DNA of 54,487 nt from an uncultured Oscillospiraceae bacterium (GCA_910588935.1 CAJUSM010000009.1:1-54487); one strand, 5' to 3'. Shown: positions 1 through 8,263, counted from the first letter of the stretch. Notes: generated from the letters alone by a model not told the origin. Made by a program: numbers and translations.

Positions 1-55
1 CAAAACTACATTTTTTCCTCGGCGTTTTCTTTCATTTTATCATCGGCGCTGACAG
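1..55. repeat. Left copy of a 55-bp exact terminal inverted repeat
   Basis: Bases 1-55 are identical to the reverse complement of bases 54433-54487; identity stops sharply at base 56. Read outward (minus strand) the repeat is open and ends in a TAG stop at 8-6, with a Lys/Glu-rich tail (ADDKMKENAEEKM), so it may be the 3' end of a gene lying outside the window. An exact length of 55 matches a common de Bruijn k-mer size, so a graph overlap is the likely cause. Confidence 0.95.
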
Positions 56-62
56 CGTTTGC

Positions 63-989
63 TTGAAAACCGTATACAATGAAATTGCGCGGGGAATGTG
101 TGAACAGCTTACAAGCGAACTTGAACCCGTCCAGCGGTATTGCGCGGACGTTGCAGAACGTAAGTATCAGGAACATTTGCGGGCAAAGGGGCCGGACATA
201 AAGCTGGGAAAAGATTTTGCTTTTGTGGAGTACATAGAAGAACAGATCATTGAAAAAAGACGGTCCCCCGGCGCGGCTTTGGCGCAAATTGCGATTGACG
301 GAAAGGCGTTTGACACCCATATTTGCGAAACGATACTTTATAACTGGATTTATAGGGGCGATATTTTCTTGAATGTAACAGCGGAACACCTTTTGTATAA
401 GGGGGACCACAGGAAGCCGGAGGACAGGGACAGACAGAAACGGGCGCGGCCCGCAAAGGGGGACACCATAGAGAAACGCCCGCAGGAAGTAGCGGACCGT
501 GAAACTTTCGGAAATTGGGAAATGGATAGCATTATAGGTTGTAAGGGGAGCAAGGCCGCGCTGGTAGTGCTGACGGAGCGACTGACCCGTTACCCCGTGA
601 TTTTTCGCGTTCCCGATCACACGATGGAAAGCGTCGTGCGGGGGCTTGACCGCATAGAGCGGAGGATGGGCGCAGGGTTCCGGCAAGTGTTCAGGTCAAT
701 AACGGTTGACAACGGAAGCGAATTTCAGGATTGCACCGGAATGGAGCGGTCAAAGCGGGCGCGGAAGCCCCGCACAAAAATTTATTATTGCCACCCGTAT
801 TCTGCATACGAACGGGGAAGCAACGAAAACATGAACCGCATAATTCGGCGTTTCTTCCCAAAGGGGACAAGCTTTGACGAAGTAACCGCGGCGGAGGTTG
901 CAGAAGTGGAAGAGTGGATGGCAAACTACCCGCAGCGGATATTAGGCTGGGCAACGCCGCGAATGCTTTTTGAGCGGTACATAACATAG
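63..989 (+). CDS. IS30-family transposase, N-terminally truncated
   Basis: This encodes the catalytic part of an IS30-family DDE transposase, which cuts and joins transposon ends. The integrase-like core shows the three acidic motifs in order: WEMD near residue 153, TVDNGSEF near residue 218 and ERGSNEN near residue 250, followed by a typical C-terminal PQRILGW stretch. The protein is 308 residues from a TTG codon. Full-length relatives start about 40 residues earlier with a helix-turn-helix domain, of which only the last helix (KTVYNEIARG) remains. The frame stays open to the window edge, but the residues encoded by the 55-bp repeat do not look like an IS30 N-terminus. The gene is therefore interrupted or misjoined at about base 56 and probably inactive. 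Base composition is richer in G+C than the neighbouring host genes. Confidence 0.85.
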   Translation: MKTVYNEIARGMCEQLTSELEPVQRYCADVAERKYQEHLRAKGPDIKLGKDFAFVEYIEEQIIEKRRSPGAALAQIAIDGKAFDTHICETILYNWIYRGDIFLNVTAEHLLYKGDHRKPEDRDRQKRARPAKGDTIEKRPQEVADRETFGNWEMDSIIGCKGSKAALVVLTERLTRYPVIFRVPDHTMESVVRGLDRIERRMGAGFRQVFRSITVDNGSEFQDCTGMERSKRARKPRTKIYYCHPYSAYERGSNENMNRIIRRFFPKGTSFDEVTAAEVAEVEEWMANYPQRILGWATPRMLFERYIT

Positions 990-1070
990 CCGCCGGAAAA
1001 TTGAACAGACAAAGAGAGAGGCCGGAAGCGTGAAAAACGCCCGGTTTGATTTTCCATTGCCTTTTTGCAC

Positions 1071-1109
1071 AAAAGCGGGGGTTCCGAATACGTCGGAACC
1101 CCCGCTTTT
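1071..1109. terminator. Strong hairpin downstream of the IS30 transposase
   Basis: Two perfectly complementary 17-base arms (1071-1087 and 1093-1109) enclose a 5-base loop. The stem has a G5/C5 block, and A4 and T4 runs lie at its outer ends, so it can act as a terminator on either strand. It sits about 80 bases after the transposase stop. The gene-free stretch 990-1441 holds this hairpin and the inverted-repeat unit at 1171-1343; I see nothing else in it. Confidence 0.75.
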
Positions 1110-1170
1110 CATAAGTCGGGAAAATTTATTGAACTTTTTTGTAATTTACTCTTGACATTTGGCGCAAGTG

Positions 1171-1343
1171 CACGGAAATCAATTTTGAGTATAAACATTC
1201 GGGATATTCAAATCGTGCCCAAACAAGGTTCTGAATTTCAGCTGTTTCTACCCTAAATCTGTCACTGGAGACATCCCTTAGAAAAGCCTTTTTCGTCAGC
1301 GCAGGAGGGCTTTGGATATTTTCTCACAAAATTGATTTCCGTG
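1171..1343. repeat. MITE-like unit with 17-bp terminal inverted repeats
   Basis: CACGGAAATCAATTTTG at 1171-1187 recurs as its exact reverse complement at 1327-1343, bounding 173 bases with no coding potential. The unit is flanked by GCAAGTG directly on the left (1164-1170) and, two bases away, on the right (1346-1352), which could be a target duplication. The right arm carries TTGATT, and TATAAT follows 16 bases later at 1354-1359, like an outward-facing promoter. It could be a MITE or the residue of an IS30-type element; no copy number can be judged here. Confidence 0.45.
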
Positions 1344-1441
1344 TTGCAAGTGTTATAATTGAAGGAGCAAAAGCACGAGTTTCAACGTAAAGAGAAAAGC
1401 GATTTCGATATTTTGGGGTTCCAAATTTATCATGGAAATAG

Positions 1442-2677
1442 TTAAGCACGATACAAAGCAACCGCAACATCATTCACATTTGTGCCAGTGGGGCCGGTTA
1501 TAATCAGCCCATGCACAGCCTTTAGCCCATGATATGCGTCGTTGTTCTGAAGAATTGTGAACACATCTAGTCCCTTCTTATTCAATGAATTTAAGGTATC
1601 AAAGTCTACATAGCCACCGGCGGCATTGGTAGGACCATCTGTACCATCACTACCAATGGAGAAAACTGCTGCGCCTGAAAGTCCAGAAATGCCTGGAGCA
1701 GAGGCTAAGGCTAATTCCTGATTGCGGCCTCCTAAACCATTGCCCGTAAGTTTAACTATCGTTTCACCTCCTGCAATAAAGGCAAGGCTTTTGTCATTTC
1801 CAGCATGGCTGCGAAGGATGCTTGCCAAAAAACTGCCGGCTGCTCTGGCCTCACATACTAATTGGTCTGTAAGGACTAAGGGGTGGTAGCCTAATATAGC
1901 GCATGCGCTTGCCGCGGCAGTGCAGAGCTCCTGTACGGATCCAGTAACTTGGGTACACACATTGTATAGAGCCTTTGGTGTTTCCTGTTCTAAACAATTT
2001 TGGGCAGTTGGAGAGAGATGCAGTCCATATTTTTCAACAATAGATTTTGCTTGTTGGCAGGTAGATAAATCGGGATAGGCAGGTCCGCTGGCAATCATAT
2101 CCAGTGGGTTTCCAACAATATCGCTAAGCACGATAGTGAATATTTTTGCAGGAGCGCAGAACTGGGCAAAGCGGCCAGCTTTTACTGCGGAGAGCCGTTT
2201 GCGTATGGTGTTAATTTCGGTAATTTCTGCGCCACAAGCTAGTAGTTGCTCAGTAATATCTTGTAGCTCTGCTCCTGTAACCAAAGGTTGTTCAAATAAA
2301 GCGCTGCCTCCGCCCGAGAGTAAGAATAGGACCGTATCCTGTGTGGTAAGCCCCCGTACCATCTCCAATGCTTTGGAAGTCGCTCTAAAACTATTTTCGT
2401 CTGGTATTGGATGACCGGCTTCGTAGCAGTGGACATTATGAATTTTGCCTTTTACATGCTTGTATTTTGTAATTACGATGCCCTGGTCAATATGCTCTAC
2501 GGTTTCTGAAGCAGCCCGAGCCATTTGCCAAGCTGCTTTGCCAACGGCAATGAGTATTGTTTTTCCAGAACCTTTCTGAATCCCCTTTAAGGCTTTTTTT
2601 ACCGCTTGATCAGGAAGAACAGCCTGGATACTGGATGAGAGAATAAATTCTGCGTCTTGGCGAAGTGCTCGGTCCAT
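1442..2677 (-). CDS. MOFRL-family glycerate 2-kinase
   Basis: A predicted cytoplasmic glycerate kinase (411 aa) that phosphorylates D-glycerate to 2-phosphoglycerate, feeding glycolysis from glyoxylate, serine or sugar-acid breakdown. The N-terminal half has the GckA/TtuD pattern (FILSSSIQAVLP, then LLSGGGSALFEQP near residue 120). The C-terminal MOFRL domain shows GGRNQELALA and GSDGTDGPTNAAGG near residues 318 and 341. Length is normal for the family. The ATG is preceded by AAAGGAG at a slightly long spacing. It lies 56 bases behind the DUF4129 gene on the same strand and may be the last gene of the MoxR operon, though its function is unrelated to that group. Confidence 0.88.
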   Translation of the reverse strand: MDRALRQDAEFILSSSIQAVLPDQAVKKALKGIQKGSGKTILIAVGKAAWQMARAASETVEHIDQGIVITKYKHVKGKIHNVHCYEAGHPIPDENSFRATSKALEMVRGLTTQDTVLFLLSGGGSALFEQPLVTGAELQDITEQLLACGAEITEINTIRKRLSAVKAGRFAQFCAPAKIFTIVLSDIVGNPLDMIASGPAYPDLSTCQQAKSIVEKYGLHLSPTAQNCLEQETPKALYNVCTQVTGSVQELCTAAASACAILGYHPLVLTDQLVCEARAAGSFLASILRSHAGNDKSLAFIAGGETIVKLTGNGLGGRNQELALASAPGISGLSGAAVFSIGSDGTDGPTNAAGGYVDFDTLNSLNKKGLDVFTILQNNDAYHGLKAVHGLIITGPTGTNVNDVAVALYRA

Positions 2678-2733
2678 TATGTAGACTACTCCTTTACAAG
2701 GTTTTCATTTGATAAGTATCTGTGGTCTCTCTT

Positions 2734-3930
2734 TCAGTGGGCTTCTTCTTGTGTACAACCTGTTTCACTATAACGAGCTTTTTCATAAAGTACATGCAGT
2801 AGTTTTTGATCAATTCCCGCCCAAGCCTCTAATTCTTCTGGTGACATCCAGGCGGCGGGAACATCCTTTACAGCTTTCAATACAGTTTTTCGATATTTTC
2901 TTCGAACAACTGCGTTTGGGGAGCGGTCCCATAGAGAAGGGCATTTTGGGGATTTAAGCATTAATTTTGTGTAGTCAGAATCCTGTTTAGAGATAAATTG
3001 AACCAGATCCTGGCTGTCCGTATAGCTATGCTGAAAATTCTTAAGGAGTTGTCGTAGAAGAGCAGCCATACCTATCAACAAGGCGACTCCGATTATCGCA
3101 AGCAAACTGTTAGTGATAAAGGGAGGGATCTGCCAGGCAGGTTCTTCTGCAATTGCTTTTAAAAAATCAGTTTGGGCAGTGCCCTGGTTTCCTGTTGCTT
3201 GGGGTTGCTCAAATACGTTTTGGTAGTGCCGAGGTTGGCGATCTGGCAACTCAATCCTGATTTCCCCACTGGAAATTATGGCAAAGGGAAGTAGAAGGAA
3301 CGCGGTAAGCAGGACACCCCCTGCTACTGCCGCCCCAGCAATACGCTGAATGCGCTTAACAGGAAGATTATGCATATTATGGTTGAGTGTAAGATAATAG
3401 TCAATTCTAGCCGTCCCTTTATACAATAGACAGATCAATAGATAAACAATGCCACCAAAAATTGAGAGCTTTTGCAGCTGGGGAAGTCCGACTACAGCAC
3501 TGAGGAAAAAACAGAAAACAAATAGGCCCAGCGCTGGAAAGACAGGATAATCGAATAGAGACCTTACTGACCCTTCTTCCTCTTCCGCAAGGCGAGCCCT
3601 AGCCCGCAACACACACAACAACGCAGTAAGTATGAAACCGCCAAGGTGTCCCAATAAAATCCAGGCCAATACACAGATGCCTATGGAGGCTAAAAGGTAT
3701 TTCCAAAGCGCTTTCAACTTCCTTACTGCATAAAAACTTAGGGCTGCAGGAATCGCAAATAAACATCCGCGGTAAAAAGCAGCATAAGCGGTTAACGTGG
3801 TAACTCCAAAACTGCAAAGCAAATCAAAGAGAGCGCCAAAAATAATGCCGGACAACAGGCCGCAATGTATCCTGCCTAAGAAATGCAGCAGAATTTGCCT
3901 CCGTTTGGTTGCAGAGAGTGTTTTTAGCAC
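2734..3930 (-). CDS. DUF4129-type multi-pass membrane protein lacking a transglutaminase domain
   Basis: A 398-residue membrane protein with several hydrophobic segments in the first 220 residues, an external linker (about 225-275), another membrane segment near 280-300 and a cytoplasmic tail. The tail ends in a pattern typical of DUF4129 (SPEELEAW, then VLYEKARYS). In many bacteria MoxR-DUF58 pairs are followed by TgpA, which has the same architecture plus a transglutaminase-like domain. Here that Cys-His-Asp domain is not visible and the protein is short. It starts at GTG with GGGGGAGG upstream and follows the DUF58 gene by 31 bases. Its role is unknown; envelope or protein-complex maturation is an inference from context. 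Confidence 0.7.
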   Translation of the reverse strand: MLKTLSATKRRQILLHFLGRIHCGLLSGIIFGALFDLLCSFGVTTLTAYAAFYRGCLFAIPAALSFYAVRKLKALWKYLLASIGICVLAWILLGHLGGFILTALLCVLRARARLAEEEEGSVRSLFDYPVFPALGLFVFCFFLSAVVGLPQLQKLSIFGGIVYLLICLLYKGTARIDYYLTLNHNMHNLPVKRIQRIAGAAVAGGVLLTAFLLLPFAIISSGEIRIELPDRQPRHYQNVFEQPQATGNQGTAQTDFLKAIAEEPAWQIPPFITNSLLAIIGVALLIGMAALLRQLLKNFQHSYTDSQDLVQFISKQDSDYTKLMLKSPKCPSLWDRSPNAVVRRKYRKTVLKAVKDVPAAWMSPEELEAWAGIDQKLLHVLYEKARYSETGCTQEEAH

Positions 3931-3961
3931 AGCAATACCTCCCCCAAAGACTTTTTGCTAT

Positions 3962-5077
3962 TTAGAATTCCATCCAAAAATTTTCAATATTAGGGAATGT
4001 CGGCATTTCTTTTTTTCCATTCTCAGCGGTTCCCAAACCACATGGGATTACTCGGATACCTAGTCCTTTTCCAACGATTGAAGAAAACGATTGGGAAAGT
4101 TCGCTTTGTTGGCTTCTAGCGATAAGTACGAAAAGATCGTCTGCAGCGCCAAGAAGGGGCATACAGTCGCATATAGGGGGGAGCAGCGCGCCCGATTGTA
4201 AACAGGCAAACTTTTTTTTCATATATAAGAGGCTGCCGGCGCCTGAAACAGACTCCAGTTTCCAAAGCTGTTTGGTCTGTATGTCCTGGCCATTGCTGTA
4301 AATGCCCAATTCAATACCAGAGGAGAGCAATTGTTCAGCCAGGGAACATGCCACGCGTATTCCTGCTTCATTCAGAAAATCTCCTTGCAGACCTCCGCTT
4401 TCCATGTCAATGCCTATCACAACCCGCTGGGACAAAGTAGAATCATGCAGATTGCTCAGAAGCTTGCCTGCCCGAGCAGTAGCTTTCCAATTGATATATT
4501 TCATGGGGTCTCCCCGAGAATATTCCCTTAAACCGCCGAATTCAAAGGGATCGTCACAAACGCGTTTCCGGCTGAGCAAAGTCCCCATAATTTTGGAAAA
4601 TGGTATTTGAATTTGAGAGGCGGGAACAGGCTTTGGCAGCACATAGAATGTAGTGTTCTGAGGCACAGTACGCAGGTATTTTTGGGTCAGAAATAGATCC
4701 TGTGCAGCAATTCCGGCCTCCGTAATGGTAAAGTAGCCGCGCCCGGCACAGTGAAAATCCAAAGTGCGAGTAATTTTCTGCCGGATAAAGGCAGCGAAAA
4801 CATCTCTCCGATAGGTTTGGTCACTCAGCGAGGCATTTTCTCCACCGCTAAAACGGAGTCGCCGATCCATATGAAAGCTGACTTCCAGAACGGGCAAAGG
4901 CAAAAGCTTATTGTTTATGATGATCTCTGACAACGTGGATACAGTGCCTTCTACAGCATATTCCTGGGTAAAATGGATTTGACAGTTCAGGCCACGATCC
5001 CAAAAAGAACGGTATAAGGCCCTCAGGCCCAAAAAGGCCAGTGCGAGTCCTGCTAAGGCACATAGCAGCCCTATCAT
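3962..5077 (-). CDS. DUF58 domain protein (MoxR partner)
   Basis: A 371-residue protein with an N-terminal membrane helix (LLCALAGLALAFLGL), a beta-rich external-type domain and a DUF58 core. The core shows the diagnostic DPFEFGGLREYSRGDPMKYINWKATAR stretch around residues 190-216, given here as overlapping motifs FGGLREYS and INWKATAR. A VWA-like segment (VVIGIDMESGG) follows. DUF58 proteins act with MoxR AAA+ ATPases. The start chosen is the ATG at 5077, which overlaps the MoxR stop (ATGA); a GTG nine bases upstream lies too close to the ribosome binding site. Tight overlap implies translational coupling. Confidence 0.85.
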   Translation of the reverse strand: MIGLLCALAGLALAFLGLRALYRSFWDRGLNCQIHFTQEYAVEGTVSTLSEIIINNKLLPLPVLEVSFHMDRRLRFSGGENASLSDQTYRRDVFAAFIRQKITRTLDFHCAGRGYFTITEAGIAAQDLFLTQKYLRTVPQNTTFYVLPKPVPASQIQIPFSKIMGTLLSRKRVCDDPFEFGGLREYSRGDPMKYINWKATARAGKLLSNLHDSTLSQRVVIGIDMESGGLQGDFLNEAGIRVACSLAEQLLSSGIELGIYSNGQDIQTKQLWKLESVSGAGSLLYMKKKFACLQSGALLPPICDCMPLLGAADDLFVLIARSQQSELSQSFSSIVGKGLGIRVIPCGLGTAENGKKEMPTFPNIENFWMEF

Positions 5078-6009
5078 CTTCTCCACTCCTCGGTGGGAAC
5101 AGGTACTGCGTTCATCAAAGCCTTAACAGCTTGCTTTTGCGGCTCAGTACCGCCTACACCATTTACAGCCAGCCTGTGCGCAATTACAGGTTCGGCAACA
5201 GCCTTAATGTCTTCTGGTGTAACAAATTCACGTCCCTGCACTAACGAAAAAGCTTGGCTGGCCCTAAGCAGGGCTAGGCTGCCTCGAGGGCTAAGCCCCA
5301 GTTCTATTCCGCTGCGATTTCGTGAAGCCTGGGCAATAGAGGCTATATATTCCATCAGCACGGGATGAATATATATTTGTTTCGAGCGCTGTTGTAAGGC
5401 GACAATTCCGTCTTTATCACAAACAGATGAAAGTTTGGCTAGTGGTTCTGTATTCAAAAAACGTTCTAGTATAGCTACTTCTTGCTCAAGGGTAGGAGGG
5501 GCCATTGATATACGCATGAGAAAACGGTCAAGCTGAGCTTCAGGAAGAGGATATGTCCCTAGCGTTTCAACAGGGTTTTGGGTGGCGATAACAAAAAATG
5601 GCGGAGCTAAGCATCGGGTTTCTCCGTCTACTGTAACCTGGCCTTCTGCCATGCACTCCAAGAGGCTGGACTGGGTTCGAGGAGTTGCTCGGTTAATCTC
5701 ATCGGCCAGGAGAATGTTACAGAAAACTGGACCAGGGCTAAACACAAATTCTCCCTTTTGTTGGTTAAAAAAGTTAAGTCCGGTTACGTCAGAAGGCAAG
5801 AGATCAGGAGTGAATTGTACTCGGCCAAAGCCAGCGTCTATAGATTTTGCCAAAGAGCGGGCAATCACTGTCTTACCCATGCCAGGAACATCTTCTACTA
5901 ACACATGGCCCCCTGCCAGCAAGGCTGTAAGTAGCAGATCAATGGTGCGGCTTTGACCCACCAGAACTTTTTCAATATTGGCCTTTATGGCCGGCAAAAC
6001 ATTCGCCAT
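5074..6009 (-). CDS. MoxR-family AAA+ ATPase
   Basis: A 311-residue cytoplasmic ATPase of the MoxR family, which acts as a chaperone-like assembly factor for partner proteins. Walker A is DVPGMGKTVIA near residue 40 and Walker B is LLADEINRA near residue 101. The TQSSLLECMAEGQVTVDG segment and the ATQNPVE sensor near residue 142 follow, and the C-terminal lid carries LGLSPRGSLALLRASQA. The ATG is preceded by AAAGGAA. It overlaps the DUF58 gene by four bases, so the two products are probably made in fixed ratio. The substrate of this particular set cannot be read from the sequence. Confidence 0.92.
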   Translation of the reverse strand: MANVLPAIKANIEKVLVGQSRTIDLLLTALLAGGHVLVEDVPGMGKTVIARSLAKSIDAGFGRVQFTPDLLPSDVTGLNFFNQQKGEFVFSPGPVFCNILLADEINRATPRTQSSLLECMAEGQVTVDGETRCLAPPFFVIATQNPVETLGTYPLPEAQLDRFLMRISMAPPTLEQEVAILERFLNTEPLAKLSSVCDKDGIVALQQRSKQIYIHPVLMEYIASIAQASRNRSGIELGLSPRGSLALLRASQAFSLVQGREFVTPEDIKAVAEPVIAHRLAVNGVGGTEPQKQAVKALMNAVPVPTEEWRR

Positions 6010-6049
6010 AGCACTTTTCCTTTCTAAAAAATATAGATTCCAACTGTTT

Positions 6050-7438
6050 TTACAGTTTTATATTCATCCACTGTCCTTTTCGAAAACGCAAGAAAGTTAA
6101 GATGAAACGGAGCACTTGGTCACAGAATGTACCCAGCCAGGCGCCTAAAAGACCCATACCTAGAGGATAACACATGAGCCAACTGATACCAGGGCGGATA
6201 CATGTGACGCTGATCAAAGAGACCAAAGCGGTAAATTTGGTATCTCCAGCACCACGCAGGCAACCAAAGAGAGTGACCTGCTCAATCTGGAAGAAAAGGG
6301 TTATACTTAAAATCCGCATAATCATTGCACCATAGTCCAGTATAGCCGCTTCTCGAGAAAAAAGCATAAAGATTTCTTTTCCGAAAATAAAATAGACAGT
6401 AGCAACTGCAAAAGCGCAAATTAACCCTATTTTTTGGCATACATTACCGTAAATTTTAGCCATGTCTGGCCGCTTGCGTCCAAGGCTTTGGCCGATTAAG
6501 GTTATAGAGGCTACAGATAGGCCATCACCGAAGGAAAATGACATGCTCATCATGTTCATGCCAATTTGATGGGCGGCCATTTGTGTGGTTCCCAAATGCG
6601 CAACTGTCATGGCAAAAAGCAAAAATCCCACTCGCATACAAAGCTGTTCTACCAGCGCGCTAGAGCCTACATTTAACAATGATTGTACACTGGTCCGTTC
6701 AGCAATCCATCCCTTTACAGAACGCAGGTTAATAAAGCCATCTTTCCGCAAAACGGAGAGAATACTAAGAGAACAAGCACAAACTGTACCAATCACTGTA
6801 GCAATAGCCGCTCCTTGGATACCCAAAGCAGGGAACCCAAAATTCCCACCAATCAGAAGATAATTGAAAATTACATTAACAGTGTTTGAAATAATATTGG
6901 TTACCATAGCAATTCGTGTGTTTCCAGCGCCTCGTTGAGCAGCGTTAAGCATTAAAGAGACTGTGGAAAAGCACATTCCGCCCATGACAATCTGTAAATA
7001 TTGTGCAGCATATTCGTGAGTATCAGGCTGAGAGCCTACCATCTTTACAATTGGGCCGGCCAAAGAGACAAATATGGAACTGATTATTATTGTCAATAGA
7101 ATTGTAATCATCAGCGCCATTCTCACAATTTTGTTGGCGCTTTCACGGTCGTCAGCCCCTTTTCTACGGGCAACCAAAGCCGATACTGCGACATTTAAAG
7201 AAAGAAAAACAGCCAAACCCAGGAATTTGGGTTGGGTTGTTAATCCCACAGCAGCGATGGCGTGAGAACCAAGAGAGCCAACCATAATGGTATCTACCAG
7301 CCCGGCTAAACAGACAAAGAAGGACTCCAGCACTGAGGGCCAAGCCACATTTAGGGCATCTTTAACAATCTGTCCGCTAGGCGGCACTTCTCCCAGCTGC
7401 ATACCTTTGCATACCCTTTGCGGGTTGACGAATTGCAT
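6050..7438 (-). CDS. MATE-family multidrug/cation antiporter
   Basis: A 462-residue inner-membrane protein with about twelve hydrophobic segments in two similar halves, as in NorM/DinF-type MATE exporters that expel cationic compounds using Na+ or H+ gradients. Motifs include FFVCLAGLVDTIMVG near the N-terminus and the internal-repeat segment NVGSSALVEQL in the second half. The ATG at 7438 is chosen because GAGGAG lies seven bases upstream; a further in-frame codon 10 residues upstream lacks such a site. A clear SigA-type promoter precedes it at 7476-7504. The next gene on the strand (moxR) starts 40 bases downstream. Confidence 0.9.
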   Translation of the reverse strand: MQFVNPQRVCKGMQLGEVPPSGQIVKDALNVAWPSVLESFFVCLAGLVDTIMVGSLGSHAIAAVGLTTQPKFLGLAVFLSLNVAVSALVARRKGADDRESANKIVRMALMITILLTIIISSIFVSLAGPIVKMVGSQPDTHEYAAQYLQIVMGGMCFSTVSLMLNAAQRGAGNTRIAMVTNIISNTVNVIFNYLLIGGNFGFPALGIQGAAIATVIGTVCACSLSILSVLRKDGFINLRSVKGWIAERTSVQSLLNVGSSALVEQLCMRVGFLLFAMTVAHLGTTQMAAHQIGMNMMSMSFSFGDGLSVASITLIGQSLGRKRPDMAKIYGNVCQKIGLICAFAVATVYFIFGKEIFMLFSREAAILDYGAMIMRILSITLFFQIEQVTLFGCLRGAGDTKFTALVSLISVTCIRPGISWLMCYPLGMGLLGAWLGTFCDQVLRFILTFLRFRKGQWMNIKL

Positions 7439-7475
7439 ATTCCCACTCCTCGCAAAATTAGTTGTCAATGCAATT

Positions 7476-7504
7476 ATTATACAGCGCTATAAGGAAAAAA
7501 GCAA
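7476..7504 (-). promoter_or_regulatory. SigA-type promoter of the MATE gene
   Basis: On the minus strand, TTGCTT (7504-7499) and TATAAT (7481-7476) are separated by exactly 17 bases. The -10 box is perfect. The inferred transcript starts near 7470, about 30 bases before the MATE start codon. Confidence 0.75.
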
Positions 7505-7737
7505 TAGCTGAAAGATACTATAAAGATAAAATATGATACAGATGCATTGAAAACCAACAAGCATTTTTGCAAATCTGATGTAAGAAGTTGATGGCAAAAG
7601 GTATGCCTGGTCACTTTGGATGAATAAGTATAAAGTACCCATCTAAAAGCAAAGCAGGAAGAAAAGGGGTTGGGGTTGAGAATTTCTGGCAGCGAGCCAA
7701 GCAAAAATCGGCAGTATGAACTGTTTTTACCGACCAC

Positions 7738-7763
7738 TGTATCGATAACTGGTTATCGATACA
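7738..7763. promoter_or_regulatory. 26-bp perfect dyad, probable operator of the hydrogenase operon
   Basis: TGTATCGATAAC at 7738-7749 and its exact reverse complement at 7752-7763 are separated by TG. No T-run follows, so a terminator is unlikely. The 3' edge lies 27 bases upstream of the -35 box of the promoter at 7791-7819, where an activator or repressor dimer could bind. The sequence does not match the Rex, Fnr or BlaI consensus known to me. The gene-free stretch 7439-7986 holds the MATE promoter, this dyad, the hydrogenase promoter and the G+C-rich leader. Confidence 0.6.
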
Positions 7764-7790
7764 ATAATCGCGTATGTCCGAAAATAATAA

Positions 7791-7819
7791 TTGCAAAAAA
7801 CCTCGAATAATGGTAGAAT
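7791..7819 (+). promoter_or_regulatory. SigA-type promoter of the hydrogenase operon
   Basis: TTGCAA at 7791-7796 and TAGAAT at 7814-7819 are separated by 17 bases. The implied transcript starts near 7826 and has a leader of about 160 bases before the first gene at 7987. Confidence 0.65.
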
Positions 7820-7832
7820 AACTGTAGAGATT

Positions 7833-7965
7833 CCAAAAGCTCTTTTGGGTCTGGCCAGGGAAGAAGGGGTTATACATTTTGACTCTGGCTTCTCACTATC
7901 CTCTGGCCCCAACACGGAGGCCCGTTGCCGCGGGAAACCGGCAGCTCGTATTATATTTCATAAAA
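7833..7965 (+). promoter_or_regulatory. Structured, G+C-rich 5' leader of the hydrogenase operon
   Basis: The leader contains CCAAAAG/CTTTTGG arms (7833-7848). A G+C-rich block then runs from about 7902 to 7955, unlike the A+T-rich DNA on either side. Within that block GTTGCCG and CGGCAGC can form a 7-bp stem around an 8-base loop. I could not match it to a riboswitch class. It may be a regulatory leader or simply a stable 5' UTR. Confidence 0.35.
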
Positions 7966-7986
7966 ACTGAAAGGAAAGTGGTCAAA

Positions 7987-8226
7987 ATGAAAGTAACAGT
8001 GTGTATTGGTAGTTCCTGCCATATCAAGGGTTCCCGTCAGGTTGTGGAGCAGCTGCAGCAGCTTATTGCGGATAATGGCCTAAAAGAGAAGGTAGACCTG
8101 GGCGGCACTTTCTGCATGGGTAAATGCCAGCAGGGCGTGTGCGTTACTGTTGAAGACCAGTTTTATTCTGTTTCTCCTGACACCGTGGAAAACTTCTTTG
8201 AGACCAATATTAAGGCCAAGGTTTAA
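7987..8226 (+). CDS. Thioredoxin-like [2Fe-2S] ferredoxin (NuoE/HndA type), 79 aa
   Basis: A small cytoplasmic electron-transfer protein of the thioredoxin-like [2Fe-2S] family. The four ligand cysteines occur in the expected pattern: CIGSSC at residues 6-11, then FCMGKC about 30 residues later. The protein consists of this domain alone, unlike full NuoE/HndA subunits, which carry an N-terminal helical domain. The ATG at 7987 follows GAAAGGAAAG. It is the first gene of the operon and lies 37 bases before the PAS-hydrogenase, so it probably exchanges electrons with one of the two hydrogenases; this is inferred from position. Confidence 0.88.
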   Translation: MKVTVCIGSSCHIKGSRQVVEQLQQLIADNGLKEKVDLGGTFCMGKCQQGVCVTVEDQFYSVSPDTVENFFETNIKAKV

Positions 8227-8263
8227 GGCGGCAATGGCCCCGTAAGGAAAGGAGACTGTGGAT

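Noticed and set aside
6..686. 226-codon open frame antisense to the IS30 transposase
   Set aside because: It lies wholly antisense to a clear transposase, has no SD, and only its last residues, inside the 55-bp repeat, look protein-like.
1332..1359. TTGATT-16-TATAAT promoter-like pair
   Set aside because: No gene follows on the plus strand; kept only as a property of the inverted-repeat unit, not as a functional promoter.
7477..7915. Overlapping minus-strand open frames in the MATE-hydrogenase intergenic region
   Set aside because: They overlap each other in different frames, lack SD sites and family features, and cross promoter elements and the dyad.
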